In this document: positions 38,331 to 50,949 of the stretch, in pieces
Numbering within the stretch: the stretch's first letter is position 1
Layout of the letters: each line of letters begins with the position of its first letter
From: Acanthochromis polyacanthus
Taxonomy: Eukaryota > Chordata > Actinopteri > Pomacentridae
Assembly (NCBI RefSeq): GCF_021347895.1
Contig: NC_067132.1
Coordinates: forward strand, 15,854,023-15,918,022
Length of the DNA: 64,000 nucleotides
Direction of reading: 5' to 3'
Translations under genes and position numbers: made by a program
Notes under the pieces: model-generated
What the model saw: only the letters and a program-made list of their open reading frames with translations
What the model was told of the DNA's origin: nothing
Databases searched by the model: none

Positions 38331-40017
38331 ATGCTATCATTGAAAGAATGGTGCAGACCTGTTGATGGCAGTTCTCTATAACCTTGTCTACATGTTCTGG
38401 GCTTGTTGTCATGCTATAGAATGAATTTGGAGCTAGCCAAATACCTCAATGATGGCACTGGATAAGAATCTAATCATCTAAAGTGCTTCAAACCTTTCCA
38501 CAGCACTGCACATATATTACATGTGCAGAAAGGGCAATAGGATAATTGCTTCTGATCAGGTGCAGGTTGACAGATGCCGAAGCCGTCTATTGACTCTGTC
38601 TTTCCATTTGACTTCGTGTTTACACCTCTTGGTCCATTTGTAATAAGTCAGCGTAGCATAAAACAGCTATGAAGAAAACAAAGAATTCGCAATTCTTTTC
38701 CTTGTTCAACACCAAATCAATAAACTATAGTGGTGTGAAAATAACTTCGGCCGCCTTCTGCAAATGGTGAGAAATTAAAGAGAGTTGTGTAGAGTAAACA
38801 GCGGTGACACAACTTCATTGTGCTGTACATTTGTGACTCGGTGTATGTTGTGGTGTTTTAGCAGCTATAATGCTGACATATTTACAGATACAATCATGTT
38901 GGAGTTTTGCTAAAAATGTTCAGGAAGTGTAATTAAGCGATACACTGGGGATGCAATGCTCCGCTCCCACCAGCAGGGCTCAGGCCCGCGTTGTTCCACT
39001 CCCTGTGCTGCAAGCTGTATATAAACTGAACCTAATGATGTTGAAATGAGTGCGTGCAACCTTGTGTGGAAGCGCTGCTGTTGGTGGGCAACTGTACTCA
39101 TGCGCTCCCCTTTGTGGAACCGTGAATGAATGTGTGTGTGTGTTCTCGAGAGGACAGAGCTGCTAGACTGTGGTTCGTCAAGCAAATGAATGGTGAAGTG
39201 TCTGTGTCTCGGTGGTAAAGAGTAATTCAGTTTCAGAAGCTGCAGACCATGCTCTGATAAATCATGCACCTGGATTTATGCACCAGTGGACTACATTCTT
39301 TCTCTCTCTGCATGTCAGCCTGGTATTTATTTCACATTTCTTTGTCTCGGTGTTGCTGAGTGCCTTCAAAACCCTCTCAGCTGTCTCCAAGTCCAATAGG
39401 CTAGTTAATGAGTTACATTTGAATTTGAGATAAACACAAGGAAGAAAACAATGCAATTAGGAGTCCCCACCAATGGTGATTCATTAAAGTTAATTGGTGA
39501 TTCTACATAAAAATATGTGTGAAATTACCCTCAGAGATTTCGTCTTAACAGTTAAACCAACTCCAATTCAAATGATTTGCCGTCTGAATAAGGGCTTCCA
39601 TTTCGGCGTGTAAACAAACAAAATGAGTCAGTGTCTCTAGTAAGTGAATCAGTGTCACCACAAATCCCCAGTAAAGATTAGGGTTTCATGGAAAAAGCTG
39701 TTTGTGGCTTGATTCAGTTCAAGTAATTGATGAGTTTCAAAAGATAACAGGTCCCTCAAAATGGAAATAAGCCAGTATTGCGCCGCTGTACATGTACTAG
39801 AGTAAATATACTTGACTTCCACATCTGTTTTTCCCTTTTGGGATGTTTCCACTGGACTTTTTTGTGTGTGCAGTATCACTTCTGAGAAAGAAAAGTAACA
39901 ACAGGAAGGAAAATAAAGTGCTGACTTTTGAACCTGAGTGATTTTCTCTGCTCTGAGGCTTAAATCTTGCTCTACGTTTTTAGCATCTGATTAAACACAG
40001 ACATCAAGTGCCTCATA

Positions 40018-40090
40018 CATTTACATTTACATTTTAGCCTTTTGGCAGGCACTTTATTGGAGAAAGGGCTGACATTAGTAGGAAAAAGTG
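40018..40090 (+). repeat. Dispersed repeat fragment
   Basis: The run catttacatttacatttt, followed by agccttttggcaggcacttt, resembles a very common fish repeat with a tttacatttacatttagtca start and a gcagacgctttta motif. Only about 70 bases are recognisable. The family is not named here. Confidence 0.45.
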
Positions 40091-40649
40091 GAAACTAAGT
40101 GCACATTAGTGCAAGAGACATCACTAAAGCAAAGGGTGGCATAAAACAAGGAGAAAATGCTCAGTGTCTTAAAGAATAGGATAAAAAAAAAATGCAATTT
40201 CTTGCATGCATGTAATAAAAGATAATTCAAGTTTATATCAACCTTGACATATATCCCTGTAATGTAATTTGGATGTGCTCTTCACTTACCTAGAGCCTTT
40301 TAATTTTAGCGAGGTTCTGCAAAGTGCTTTTCAATATGCTTCTAATGTGGCTATGCATCTCTGTTGTACTTGGAGAAACAAGGAGCTGCACAAAAACAAC
40401 ATGCGGATGGCGTTTATTGGGGCAATTAGCATGAGTTCCCTACAGTTTTCCAAAAAACATTTGTTTTCGAATCTCACTGAGAGTAAACACAGAAATTAGC
40501 TGCCAACTACTAACTGTAACCATGCTAGGGATCCTTATCCAGGAAGCTTGTCAGGTCACCTAATGATGGGAATATTCATTATATCATAATGAATATGCCA
40601 GTTTTGGGGAAGTTGTCCACTAATTGCAAGCTTGGCAGGTTGGTCCCTA

Positions 40650-40815
40650 GCCCTTCTGCATGCTAAGTTTGCTGTGTGCAAGACACTGAACCTTGCACCT
40701 TGAATGGTAACCCTGCCACCATTGGAGTGAGTATGCCCGAATAGGTATTGGAAAACTTTATAAAGCGCTTTGAGTGTAGCTAAATGAGAAAAGCACTATA
40801 TGGTGCAAGTGCAGA
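40650..40815 (+). repeat. Dispersed repeat fragment ending in an aaagcactata motif
   Basis: The segment contains cactgaaccttgcacc, then tataaagcgctttgagtgta, then gaaaagcactatatggtgca. These resemble the 3' part of a common teleost interspersed repeat ending agaaaagcgctatataa. Boundaries and family are uncertain. Confidence 0.45.
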
Positions 40816-41042
40816 ACTACTTGCCATCATATTTAATATTTTGCATGTCAGTTTGTCACCATTTTTTAACTTTCTTGAAGCTCAGCAGTTCAATGCAATG
40901 ACATATTACCCCGTGGATCAATATTATAACAGCAGTAACTCATTTCAGTTTGACTGACAGCTACATTTTTTGGAGCTGGAATCTACAGATGAGTCTCTAA
41001 AACTAATTTACGATGATGCAACAGAGCCATCATGACATTGTC

Positions 41043-41809
41043 TGGAAAATCCAGACTGACTTTATTTATGTATTAATATAAATACAAATAAAGGCAGTCT
41101 GGCATTGTGATGATAGGAGATGATTTCATAAAGGAGGGGCTAACGAATGCAGCTTGAACGAGAAAGAACCAATCAGCGTAACACGGATGTGACGCACAAA
41201 CAAATCGACCTTGAAGTCCATGTAGTCCAAACAACAATGGCATGCAGCCGAGAAATCGTCGCGGTGAATGATTACTGCCGTTTTTGTCACAAAAATCTGC
41301 GAATACATGGGGTACTCTCAAGTACAACACTTATTTTTGAAAAGGCTACGCAACAAAAGACTCGTACCGAACGATTAGCGGTGTTAGGAATAACTTTAAA
41401 TCGGAGCCAAACCAAGTCGGTGCGTATGTGTAAAAGTTGCTTATATTTACTCACACGTTTGGAACGGGATTTTCCTCTGTACAAACAATGGCAAGAAGCC
41501 GAAAGTAACGAGCCATCCACTGCCTCCTCATCGTCAGAAACGTCAAGTGAAAAGAGGCAACGACTAACGCCATCCAAAACGCCAAGAGACCACAAAAAGA
41601 TTCGCTTTGGCCCCCCTCCTCCTCCTCCTCCGGCATCATCTTCGAGGCAAAGCATTACCAAGGTAGCTGAAGTCCCGCCTCCCGTGCTATGATTGGTCGT
41701 ACCAAACTTTCCCGAAGCGCAATTCAATTCGCCCAATGCCAAACTGATTCTCCTGTATCTCCTAACATGGAGATAGGAGATTACATGGAGATTCAGTTTG
41801 GATTTTCCA
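41043..41809 (+). mobile_element. DNA transposon-like element enclosing a ZAD-like gene
   Basis: The ends are near-perfect inverted repeats: TGGAAAATCCAGACTG at 41043-41058 and CAGTTTGGATTTTCCA at 41794-41809, with 15 of 16 bases complementary. A second internal inverted pair (CAGTCTGGCATTG near 41096 and CAATGCCAAACTG near 41736) lies just inside the ends. Between them sits one intact frame (41237-41692). No transposase is present, so the element is either non-autonomous or one half of a two-gene element. The inner caatcagcgtaacacgg motif resembles one in the element at 9298-9837. The flanks carry loosely matching atcatgac sequences, but a precise target duplication is not resolved. Confidence 0.65.
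41237..41692 (+). CDS. ZAD-like C2C2 zinc-finger protein in a transposon
   Basis: This is a single-exon frame of 151 codons. I chose the ATG at 41237 because it has a good Kozak context (acaacaATGG) and directly precedes the zinc finger; an in-frame ATG at 41147 would add 30 residues of unremarkable sequence. Residues 13-17 (YCRFC) and 64-68 (MCKSC) give C-x2-C-x47-C-x2-C, the spacing seen in zinc-finger-associated (ZAD) domains of insect C2H2 proteins. A Ser/Glu-rich linker follows, then a basic stretch (TPSKTPRDHKKIRFG), a run of seven prolines and a short tail. ZAD domains mediate dimerisation, so a DNA- or protein-binding accessory role in the transposon is plausible but unproven. The frame is intact, suggesting a fairly recent copy. 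Confidence 0.6.
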   Translation: MACSREIVAVNDYCRFCHKNLRIHGVLSSTTLIFEKATQQKTRTERLAVLGITLNRSQTKSVRMCKSCLYLLTRLERDFPLYKQWQEAESNEPSTASSSSETSSEKRQRLTPSKTPRDHKKIRFGPPPPPPPASSSRQSITKVAEVPPPVL

Positions 41810-44800
41810 AGCTAATCATGACGGTCAACAAAACTAGTGGTGTTATTGTGCTTACTGCTCAGGTGCTTACTGAGGAGAAAAATTGTTGCTGTTACCGTTA
41901 ATTGTTTATGCCACGCTTGTAAAATGACCATGGATGAGAACAATCAATGCTGTGGAACTACAATTAATGAATTTGTGCTTCGCCATCCTGGAGATTTGGG
42001 ACATTTCACCTCCACAAAATGTAAAAAGTTGAAAGGACCAAGACCGACCTAACTGAAAGCTCAACTCTCCATGTTGTACGTAAAGCTTCGTGCTGTACAT
42101 CTTTTGTTTGCTAGCACTCCAGTAGACAAATGAGCTAAACAGAAAGCTACTGTATCTACAGTCTGACACATGCATAAACCAGCATGCATGAGACAATAAG
42201 CAGGTGAATAGGTAAGCTGGCAAGTATCCCTGTTCAGCAAAATGGTTATCCAGGGAGCTAATTTCTTTATTTACATTTGGTCAACCTCGAAAACAAGCGC
42301 CTAAAATTATTTATGCAAAAATGGGCTTTTTTTTTGAGAGCTCAGCTCATGCTAATGGCCCTGATGAACACCCTTCACACGCTGTTTTGTGCAACTCCCT
42401 ATTTCCCAGAATATCTACAACGGAGGTGCAGAATGCAAAGTTGGTATGACCCCATCGAGCCGCAACAGCTGCATTAATGGAAAATATGCCAGGTTGAAAT
42501 ACACCATAATTTTCCTTTATTGTGGGCACAAAGGAGGCTATAAAGGAAGAAAGCTGGTCTGGAATAAAGTCTTAGGCTGTAGCCTGAAGACATTTGCACA
42601 AGAACGGAAGAATGTAATGTTATTTTTGCTTTTTATATGAATTAACACAGCATTCATTGGGAATTCTTACTATTGGAAATCTTAAGTAAAGAATGAGTAG
42701 CATTAACAGAAATTAAACCCAATACAATATATACATATATGTGTGTTTTGTTTGTTTGTTTGTTTGTTTTTATATAGGCACATTTAGTAGTTCCATCATG
42801 CACAAATGCTCTGGGGTGATGTGAGAAATATAATGTTGTGGGCTTGTGTCTCCCACACAAATTTATATTTAGCTCATAAATCTGTAGCCTGCTAAATGTC
42901 AGCTTGTTATTGAATGATGGGGAGGGGTGCTTCACATCTCAGCAGGAGTGCTACTATAATTTCACTTTGTGTTTACTATGCCTTACATGAACTGGTTTTA
43001 ATTCTTCAAAGTGTCATATCGCAAGAATATTTTTTAAGCTCGGAATACTTTAATATTTCTGTGAAGCTTTTCAATAAGAAAAAAGAGTTTTGTGTTTGTG
43101 GGAAAGAGAATGAATTTTTTTTTTACTGTCATAACATCATGAAGATGGAAGTTGTTACATAAAAGGAAACAGATGATGACTTTCTTTGTTCCGAGTAAAA
43201 ACCAGTACAACTTCTCTTACAAAACGTATGAAATGTTTCAATAATAATGCTCTATAATTATCTTTAAATCACTTAAACCAGCTTGATATTCTACCCTCAT
43301 ATACATGCAGGCATCAGAAAATCTATCATAATGGAGCTCGGGCTCTGTCCTTGTAGTCACGATGAGCTGCGCTGTAGAGGAAAATATTTTGTTCAAATGA
43401 TGAGTTACGGCAACATAATAAAAACAAACAGCCATTCTTCATATCGTTGATCTCATTAATATAACCTTATTTAAAGATTCATACATTCCACTGTGTAGTG
43501 TTGAATTCAAGCCAACAGTTTCCAAGATGCTAAGTAATGAGTCACAAACGGAGATGATCCATAGCTGCCACCCAAAGAGCAACTGGGGATCAAAGAAGGT
43601 CAATCCACGTCAGAGGAAATGAGCTGTGCCCGTTTGATATAATTGTAAGATAATTCTAAGTGTTAGCATTCAGTTTGATGTGTGTGTTTATGAAAGTCAT
43701 GTCTTTACTTTGATCCTGACTCCTTAAAGGTGACTCACATTGGCTCCCGTTGCCATTGGTCAATGTAAATGAATTATTACATCCAGCATTAAAGTCAAAA
43801 AATGTTTGAGCAGAACTAATTATACCATAGAGGAACGCACTGCTTGCAGTCACAGAGATGACTTTTTACTGCTTTTTTCCCCCCATCTACATTGATATAA
43901 AGTCCCTTCTAACTTTCGTCTCTGTATCTTGATTGGCTGCAGCGACTTCACAGGACTGGAACGTCGGCCTCTTTAATGTCACTTCCCTTCATTCCAGATA
44001 AAGAGTCGAGTCTGGAAATTAAAAATTGCTGAGTGTGAATAATGAGGATGATGAATTCAAATAGATAAAGAGGATACTTCCCAATGGGTCGTGAAAGTTT
44101 CCTTTGGTACTGCTTAAGTGGCTGCTATGAAAATTTAATAGGTCATGAACGTGAACATTGTACTTGTGTGGACGGCGTGCGAGACGGAAAAGTTTTGTGA
44201 AATTCCACTTTTGCCATAATACGGTCTGTCTCGGTGTTTCTGAGGTCTGTGGTAACCATTTTATATCAACAGCACACAGAGGGACCTCTAAAACCACTCA
44301 AGACTGATTTGTTTTAGTACAGTAGGATGCTGGTGAAGACTGGCCTGTGTCTGAGTCACTTTTGCCGAACAGAAATAACCTTTCTCCAAATGGATCCCAT
44401 GGGCCTCACAGCTCATGTCAAAGTTCTGAGTGAGTTGGTGTGTGGAGCACAAGGAGGAGTCAAACATGAAAGTATGAATATTTTGACCCTACACTAACAC
44501 ACACAGACACACACACATAATACGAGTTATTTGGCAGGTGTAGAGGCCTTCACACAGACTGAGCTCCATGCGGCGTCTGGGGTTTTATAGCCGAGCCAGG
44601 GAGGCAGTCTTCACTCCATCAGCGTTGGTCCCTGGTGAGCAGAGGGGGAAAGAAGGTGCCAAATGTTCACAGCCTGAGTAATGGCCTCTTAAAACTCGAT
44701 TCTTTTCCTCTGTGGGCATGTGTGCCTGTGTGTGTTTGTGCATGTGCGAATTTAATGGGGAACATACAGATGAGGGCTTGATGCGAAAACGGGTCTCGAC

Positions 44801-46150
44801 TTTTAGCGAGGCCCTTTTCTTTCATTCAATAACTGCTCTATGGTAATTAATGAGGCAAAAAGCTACGAAAAGTATCGGCATGACATGTTCCCCGCTAATG
44901 TATGAGAGGGGAAGAAACGACTCCATTCGAATGTCACCACGTCTTTGCTAGCCGCTTTTAGCAGGTGTAGGCAGTTAATGAGAGACTGAACTTATGCTCT
45001 GGCACATAGCTATAATGGATACAGGAGGGGAGTAAAGCACCAGCACCAATGAAATCACATAAAGAATGTTGGAAGCAGCTTGTCAGTATAAATAATAATA
45101 TACGTATTTAAGCCTCTGATGTGCAGAAATCAGCAAAAGTGCTCAGAGCAATAGATGCCCACACAGTAAATAGTTGTAATCATGCAGATAAGCATTGCAG
45201 TTCAATCTCTTGGTTCGTGTGAGCTTACCAGCAGCAGAAAACATGGCGTGAAAAGAGATGCAATATCCACAAATCCAACAAACACAAGCCTTAACATGTT
45301 AATCACCATTATGTGCAACTGTGATTAAAACGCATAAGAAAATATAATGATAATAAGACCGCAGACAGTCAGAACTAAGCGAAAATGATGGCAAAAGGAG
45401 AAAAATAAATCCAAAAACATTACAGGACATAGCACAGACCAAGTTCCTCATTCAGCTCATTCAGCCCATCTGGAGCTGCAGACTCAGATCAAAAATCCAT
45501 TTAGCTTCTGCCTGCAGCAAAAGTTGGTTGTGGTCTCCACCCCTAGTGAGAGGCTTGATTGACTGTGTAGTCCAGAATTTTAATTCTGTCAGCAAGTGTC
45601 AAGAAGTGGTTAGATGAGATGAAGAGTCTCCCTCATTGAGGTGATTTTTGTGTGTGTGCTCAGTCAGACCTGTTGTCAGGATGTGGTGCACATAGTTTCT
45701 GACAAGGGGCCAGATTCTCACCCACCCACCTCCACTTTAAAAGACTTTAAAGATTCATGATTTGAATTAGGCATTACTACAGTTTGCTCTGTTTTCTTGG
45801 CACAGCAAAAGGCGCATACTCACACAAACACAGCGGCCCACAGGGCTTCACAGAAACACAAATTTCTCTATGGCCCTTCTGTTTTGTCCCATACACTTGT
45901 CAATAAAAACAAAAGACCAGACCAGGCCGGACTGATTTCCCCTGCCTGTTCGGAAGGGACGGACACACACGTATATCCACACACACGCATTCAATGGCCC
46001 TGACTCTGGGCTGGTCTAACAAAGGGTCCAGCAGCAACAAGCAAATGCCAGAAAATAGCTTTCACTTGTTGTTTCTCAGTATCTGGAGATCTGTTCTCTG
46101 GAAAGGCCTGTCTTTGGCTGTCAAAACAGAGACAAGCACACAAACACAGA

Positions 46151-46153
<3 letters not shown>

Positions 46154-46187
<34 letters not shown>
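46154..46187 (+). repeat. (AC)17 microsatellite
   Basis: A perfect AC run of 34 bases. The overlapping 176-codon minus-strand frame derives its Cys/Val-rich part from this repeat and is not a gene. Confidence 0.96.
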
Positions 46188-46188
<1 letters not shown>

Positions 46189-48454
46189 TAGATGCTTCCT
46201 GACACACAAAAAGACACACACAGGCACATTCAGGAAATGAAAAACATGCAGCCAGGGAGAATAAGTAAGCAAGCAAGGAATAGCAGCGAGGGAGAGCCGT
46301 TGAGCGGTTGGATAATGGGTGTAGATGTACGTGAGCGTGATGCTTGCCAGGGTGGGTGTATGGGCAGCAGCATGCCAGCATGCATGTGTATCTTGTTTAC
46401 TTGGTGAGCGATGTGTGTTTGTATGTGTGAGACAGAGCAGACCACGGGGGTATTTGTTGACCAGCTGTAGTAAAGTGATTGGCTTGTTGTTTCTTGAATG
46501 ACAGCAGCCCTGGTGTTCCAAATGGCCAGCAAGGAGACTGGCTGGCTCTCAGCTTCCCTCATTATTTTTGTTTTCCAAGTCAAGTTTTCTCTCATTGCTT
46601 TCCCCCCACTGATCTCATGGATTCCTAAAATCATGTGACAGCTCTGCGCTGTTTTGATTCACATCCAAGGCTTTTCCGCGCAAACTTTTTTTTAAAACAC
46701 AGCATGTTCGGTTTTAAATATTCTTAAACTTTAGGCACAACCTCACAGGAATATGAAAAATAAGAGTAAATATTTTTCAGTTTGAGTCTACTAAGGATTC
46801 CCAAATGCACCGCACAAGTTTTATGCAACGCGTTTAACAAACTGTACATACCATAAATATCAAAGAGTTTTGGGGTAAAAGTTGTGATTGGAATCACACA
46901 AATCCATGGAAGCACACGCACAAACACACACACACTCGCATATGCTGTGGTAAAATCTGAAACTTGCCTCGGGCACTTTGTGGCCTTTGTTGCCGTAAAT
47001 TACCTCAGTTTTTGATTAAACAAAACGTCAAAGTGTCTAAGCTCTTAAGTTGGCTTAGACCCACACACACACCTACCCCCTAACATAAACGGCAACACAC
47101 TATATGCAGTGACACACTTACGTTTCCAATTACTCATTGGTTTGCTGGTTAATGATTTGACTTTGGAGTAGAGGGAATTAAATGGTTCACTAGGCAGACT
47201 TTTGCAAGGTGTTCAGCATCCACAGCTTTTTCCTCATCTTCATCCTCCTGCTCGCTTCCCTATCCTGCCTTCTGCCCTCCGCTCTGCATAGTAATGCCTT
47301 TGAATTGAGCTGTTCATTCAGCCAAGCACAGATAAGTGCAGAATAGCGGGATGAACACAATAGAGAAGTAAAAAATTTCGGAAGGGTGGGAATGGCGCTT
47401 TTGGGTGGAAACAAAAATGACTTTGTTCTCTCACTTTTTCTATCTCTTTCCCTTACTCTGCCTCTCTCTCTTATACCTTGACAAGGGCAAGGAGAGGAGG
47501 GTGTCTGCTGGACAAAAAAGATGTGAAGTCTTCCGCACGCAGTCAGCCGAATCCTGTGAAGATATACAATATTCAAATTTTTGTTCTCTATTATTATTTT
47601 ATTTCCAACTCTGAAATGGGCTTAAAGGTGATAGCAGGTTTTAGCATTGCGGAACGGCTTAAATGGCAAGGTGGTGTGCCGCTGGTTGTGTGTGTGTGCA
47701 TGCAAATTGATATATTCGTGCTTCATGCGCTTCAATTCCTGAGCCAGGGCCACAGACGTTTTGGAAGCAGAATAGTGAAGGACAAACATACAATACAGGG
47801 CACAGGATGAGAAGGAGGATTGAGAAGATTTGTCAGGAGAAGAGAAAAGAGAGAGATGAGTTGAAAAGGAAAAAGCTGAGAAATGTACAAACAACTCGGC
47901 AGGGTAGTGCTAACCCCGCTGACTGTAGAAATATCTCCGTTTTCGGGGGCATTTTTAAATGGTGATTCTTCTTTTAGATGCTCTTTTGATGTCTTGGCAT
48001 TGCAGTTGAGAGAAAAAAAAATGGTATGAGAAACTGTGATTTTATTCCAGATCAGCTCATGGATTCTTTCGCTTATAACAAAAATAGCAGAAAGTCTTAA
48101 AAGTTGTCCAACTGTTCCTTAAAGCCTTTTAGATGAAATACTTTAGTCTTATAGAAAAAACATGTTTTGGACTTCAGTGGATGTGAATTAAATGTTTGAT
48201 GCACATCATTTAGCCTCAACAGATGAAGTAAGTAACACTGATCATCTTGATTCAGTGCTATGCCTTCTGGGAAAACTTGGGTGCTGGCATTCGCTTGGAT
48301 GTTACTTTGACACCTACAACCTATTTAAACATTCATGCAGATACAGCGCACCGTAAGATAATGATTAAACTCTCCATCGTTATCCTCGTCATAAACTGTT
48401 AAGAAGGGGCTCAAGGAACGAATGAAGAGGAATAAAGAGCCCTAGGCTTTGACT

Positions 48455-48690
48455 TGGTCTTCAAATCCCCAGATCCCAATCCAGTGGAGCGTCTGAGCAA
48501 TTACCAGAACAAGCTCAACCCACAGAGGCCCAACCCTGCAACCGACAGGACCCAAGGGACCTGCTGCCCATGTGCCAGACGCCACAGGACACCCCAAGAG
48601 GTCCTGTGTCCATGGCCCGATGGGTCAGAGCTGTTTAAGGCCGCACAGGGGGATCTACACAACATTAGGCAGGTGGTGTTAATGTAGAGG
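48455..48690 (+). mobile_element. Tc1-like transposase C-terminal relic
   Basis: The segment reads SPDPNPVER near 48466-48492. This matches the SPDLNPIEHLW block of Tc1-type transposases, in which the Glu is the third residue of the DDE catalytic triad. DNA after it resembles a common fish Tc1-derived repeat (gacccaagggacctgctgcc, then gatgggtcagagctgttt, then attaggcaggtggtgttaat). The reading frame is broken, and no upstream catalytic Asp regions or terminal repeats are recognisable. Confidence 0.65.
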
Positions 48691-50730
48691 ATTATTGCAG
48701 TTTTAATATGCACATTGAATACAACTGAAGAAAAGTATTTGTGACTTGAGCTAGATAGGAAAAGTCTAAATTCCCACAAAACCATCTGCTCAGGAACAGA
48801 AACTAACCATCCAGCCATCTAGAAAGTAGTGAATAAGAACTTAGTTTCTCCACGCTGAGTAGCTTTCACGGTTACATGGCCATCAAGAATCCAGTATTAA
48901 CTATTAATGTAGCTTTTCTTTTATGCTTGGTGACATACATACAGTGCTGAGTGAATGTTGCAACCTTTTCTCAGAAACACCAAAGCTGCCCTTGAGCAAG
49001 TCAGCAGCCGTGCACCCGCTGAGCATAGAGACTGCAGTTAGGACTGTAAGAAGGGCTCCCTTATGAGTCATGTGGAGTGCTGTGAATCTGAAGCAGGGCA
49101 CTCGTAAAAAAAGAGAAGGAAAAAACTGTTTGTGCTGTCGGTTAACCTTTCCTGGATAAATAAAGATTAAAAATGAAAGTGAGAGAAAGGCCCAGAGGAG
49201 ACAGAAATACTGTTCACCTTGTGTCCACTCCCTCGCTGCAGTGGAGGTTCAGTGGCTCTGAGCTTAGTGTGAACTCTTGACCATCTCCCCCTTTGCAGAT
49301 AGCATATCTTCAGGGGTACATACTTGGGTCACCGAGGAGTCGGCTCAAAGCAGACTCTCCTCGCAGAGTGTTTTTTCCCCCCTCACTCATCCTCTGCCCG
49401 GCCCACTCTGTGTCTTATCTGGAATAACACATGGCTGTCTTGTGTCTTGCTCTCTTCTAGTTACCTGCTTCTCCCCAGTGGCTTTTGTTGCACATATGTG
49501 TGTAGAAGAAAAGCACATGACAGAAGGCTGTGGCGTTTGTTTATTTCAGAGGAGGAGGAGAAAGGCAGAAAAGTGAAAATAGTTCAGGGACTGTGGTGAA
49601 GTGGATTAGTGGGCGGTTAGAGGTTCTCCCCATCATGTCTCAGGTCAAGTGAAGGAAGAGACACTGAGCTGGAGGAGCTGAGGAGAGAAGAAAGCAAACC
49701 AGAAGAAAAGGAGGCGAAACAGGAGCCTATGTTAACCAGAGTCTCTTCTGAGAGTTTTGTTTGTAGGTTTCTATACTATTCTGTGAAGCAGATGTCTTCT
49801 ATATCTTGTTTCCCACCATGTAAACAGTAAAAAAACCTTTTCTAGTAAGTGTTGGAAGACCTCATTCACACTTTCAGCAGCCCCTCTGTAACAATCACAG
49901 TGCAAAAATCAAAACAAAGTCATTTTCAAATCAAAAATGAATGCACTGTCAGGAGGTGTACTCCAGCAGCCTGTCATTGAGATGTGACACCAAAACCTAT
50001 GCACAATAATTATGCAAAAAAAAAAAAATGACAGCAGCTCATCCTGCCAAACGGCAACAAATAGAAAACACTCACACATGCCCCAGTCAGTTACAGCAGT
50101 TGAAGTCAGCTGCAGTGGTCACGGCAGAGCTGTGCACGGACATTTAAAATCACAGATGACCATAGAAAAAGCATAAGGGTTTTAATTCAGATTTGTTGCA
50201 CCATTAGAAATGTTGATGGTTTGTCTGTTTACGAGATCTACTCCCCCCCAAAAAATAAATCTCTGTTGCTTCTAAAAGGCTCAGGTCTCTTTTGGGGGCC
50301 CTCCTCTGTAATTCGAACACTGGTTTATAGACAGTGTGTTGTTGTTCAGAGGCTGGGATTTCAGACAGCGTGCCAGCTGTTCGCGCACAGTGCGGCTAAT
50401 AAGGCAAGGAACTGTAAACCTCATCACTTACAGGTTCATCTTTGGGGACCCAGAAATCAGCCTAAATATAAACTGACAAGGAGTTTCTTACATGCACTTG
50501 TTTGAGTTGAATACAATATGCAATTTCCTCTTGGAATCCCCCGCAGTTAGTCTGTCTTATGGAGGGCGTATTAGATATGTAGACTCATAATTATTTTGTA
50601 TGTTTTGTAAGTGTGCACCTTCAGGGCAGGATGTGGTGAGTGGAACAAATATTCTTGTTCTACGTCCTGGAGCTGCTTGTTTGACTGCAGGCTTGTGGCT
50701 TTGATGTATTTAATTTCATTTTGCGTGTTT

Positions 50731-50772
50731 GTGTGTGTGTGTGTGTCTGCGCGTGACTGTTTGTGTTCGTAG
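50731..50772 (+). promoter_or_regulatory. (TG)n-rich 3' splice region of exon 4
   Basis: A GT dinucleotide run (50731-50746) lies about 26-40 bases upstream of the acceptor (ttcgtag, AG at 50771-50772), in place of a conventional C/T tract. UG-rich intronic RNA is a known binding target of CELF and TDP-43 type proteins. A complementary CA run lies just downstream of the exon. Confidence 0.75.
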
Positions 50773-50920
50773 GCTTTCTCTGGGAACTCCAACTCGGAGA
50801 GCGCGGTTCGCCACGAGCTACAGCAGGGAATTGTGGCTCGCTTCCTCAGGCTCATCCCGCTAGACTGGAGCGAGGAGGGACGAATTGGTCTGCGCATAGA
50901 AGTCTACGGCTGCTCCTACT
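50773..50920 (+). CDS. cntnap2: cntnap2-like exon 4: end of F5/8C domain
   Basis: This 148-nt exon enters in phase 0, leaves in phase 1 and is flanked by ttcgtag and gtaagt. It encodes [20 protein letters not shown], then [12 protein letters not shown], then [16 protein letters not shown]. The IPLDW and [12 protein letters not shown] motifs form the last strands of the F5/8C domain. The terminal Cys is the disulfide partner of the Cys in exon 2. The exon length equals that of human CNTNAP2 exon 4 as I recall it. The final T begins the Trp codon completed by exon 5. Confidence 0.96.
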
Positions 50921-50936
50921 GTAAGTGGAAATACAA

Positions 50937-50949
50937 ACACACACACACA
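50937..50949 (+). repeat. Short (AC)n run after exon 4 donor
   Basis: An AC run of thirteen bases starts 17 bases downstream of the exon 4 boundary. It is complementary to the GT run upstream of the same exon and could bind hnRNP L-type factors. Confidence 0.9.

Noticed and set aside
45991..46521. 176-codon minus-strand open frame
   Set aside because: Much of it is a Cys/Val/Val-type translation of the CA repeat at 46154-46187.
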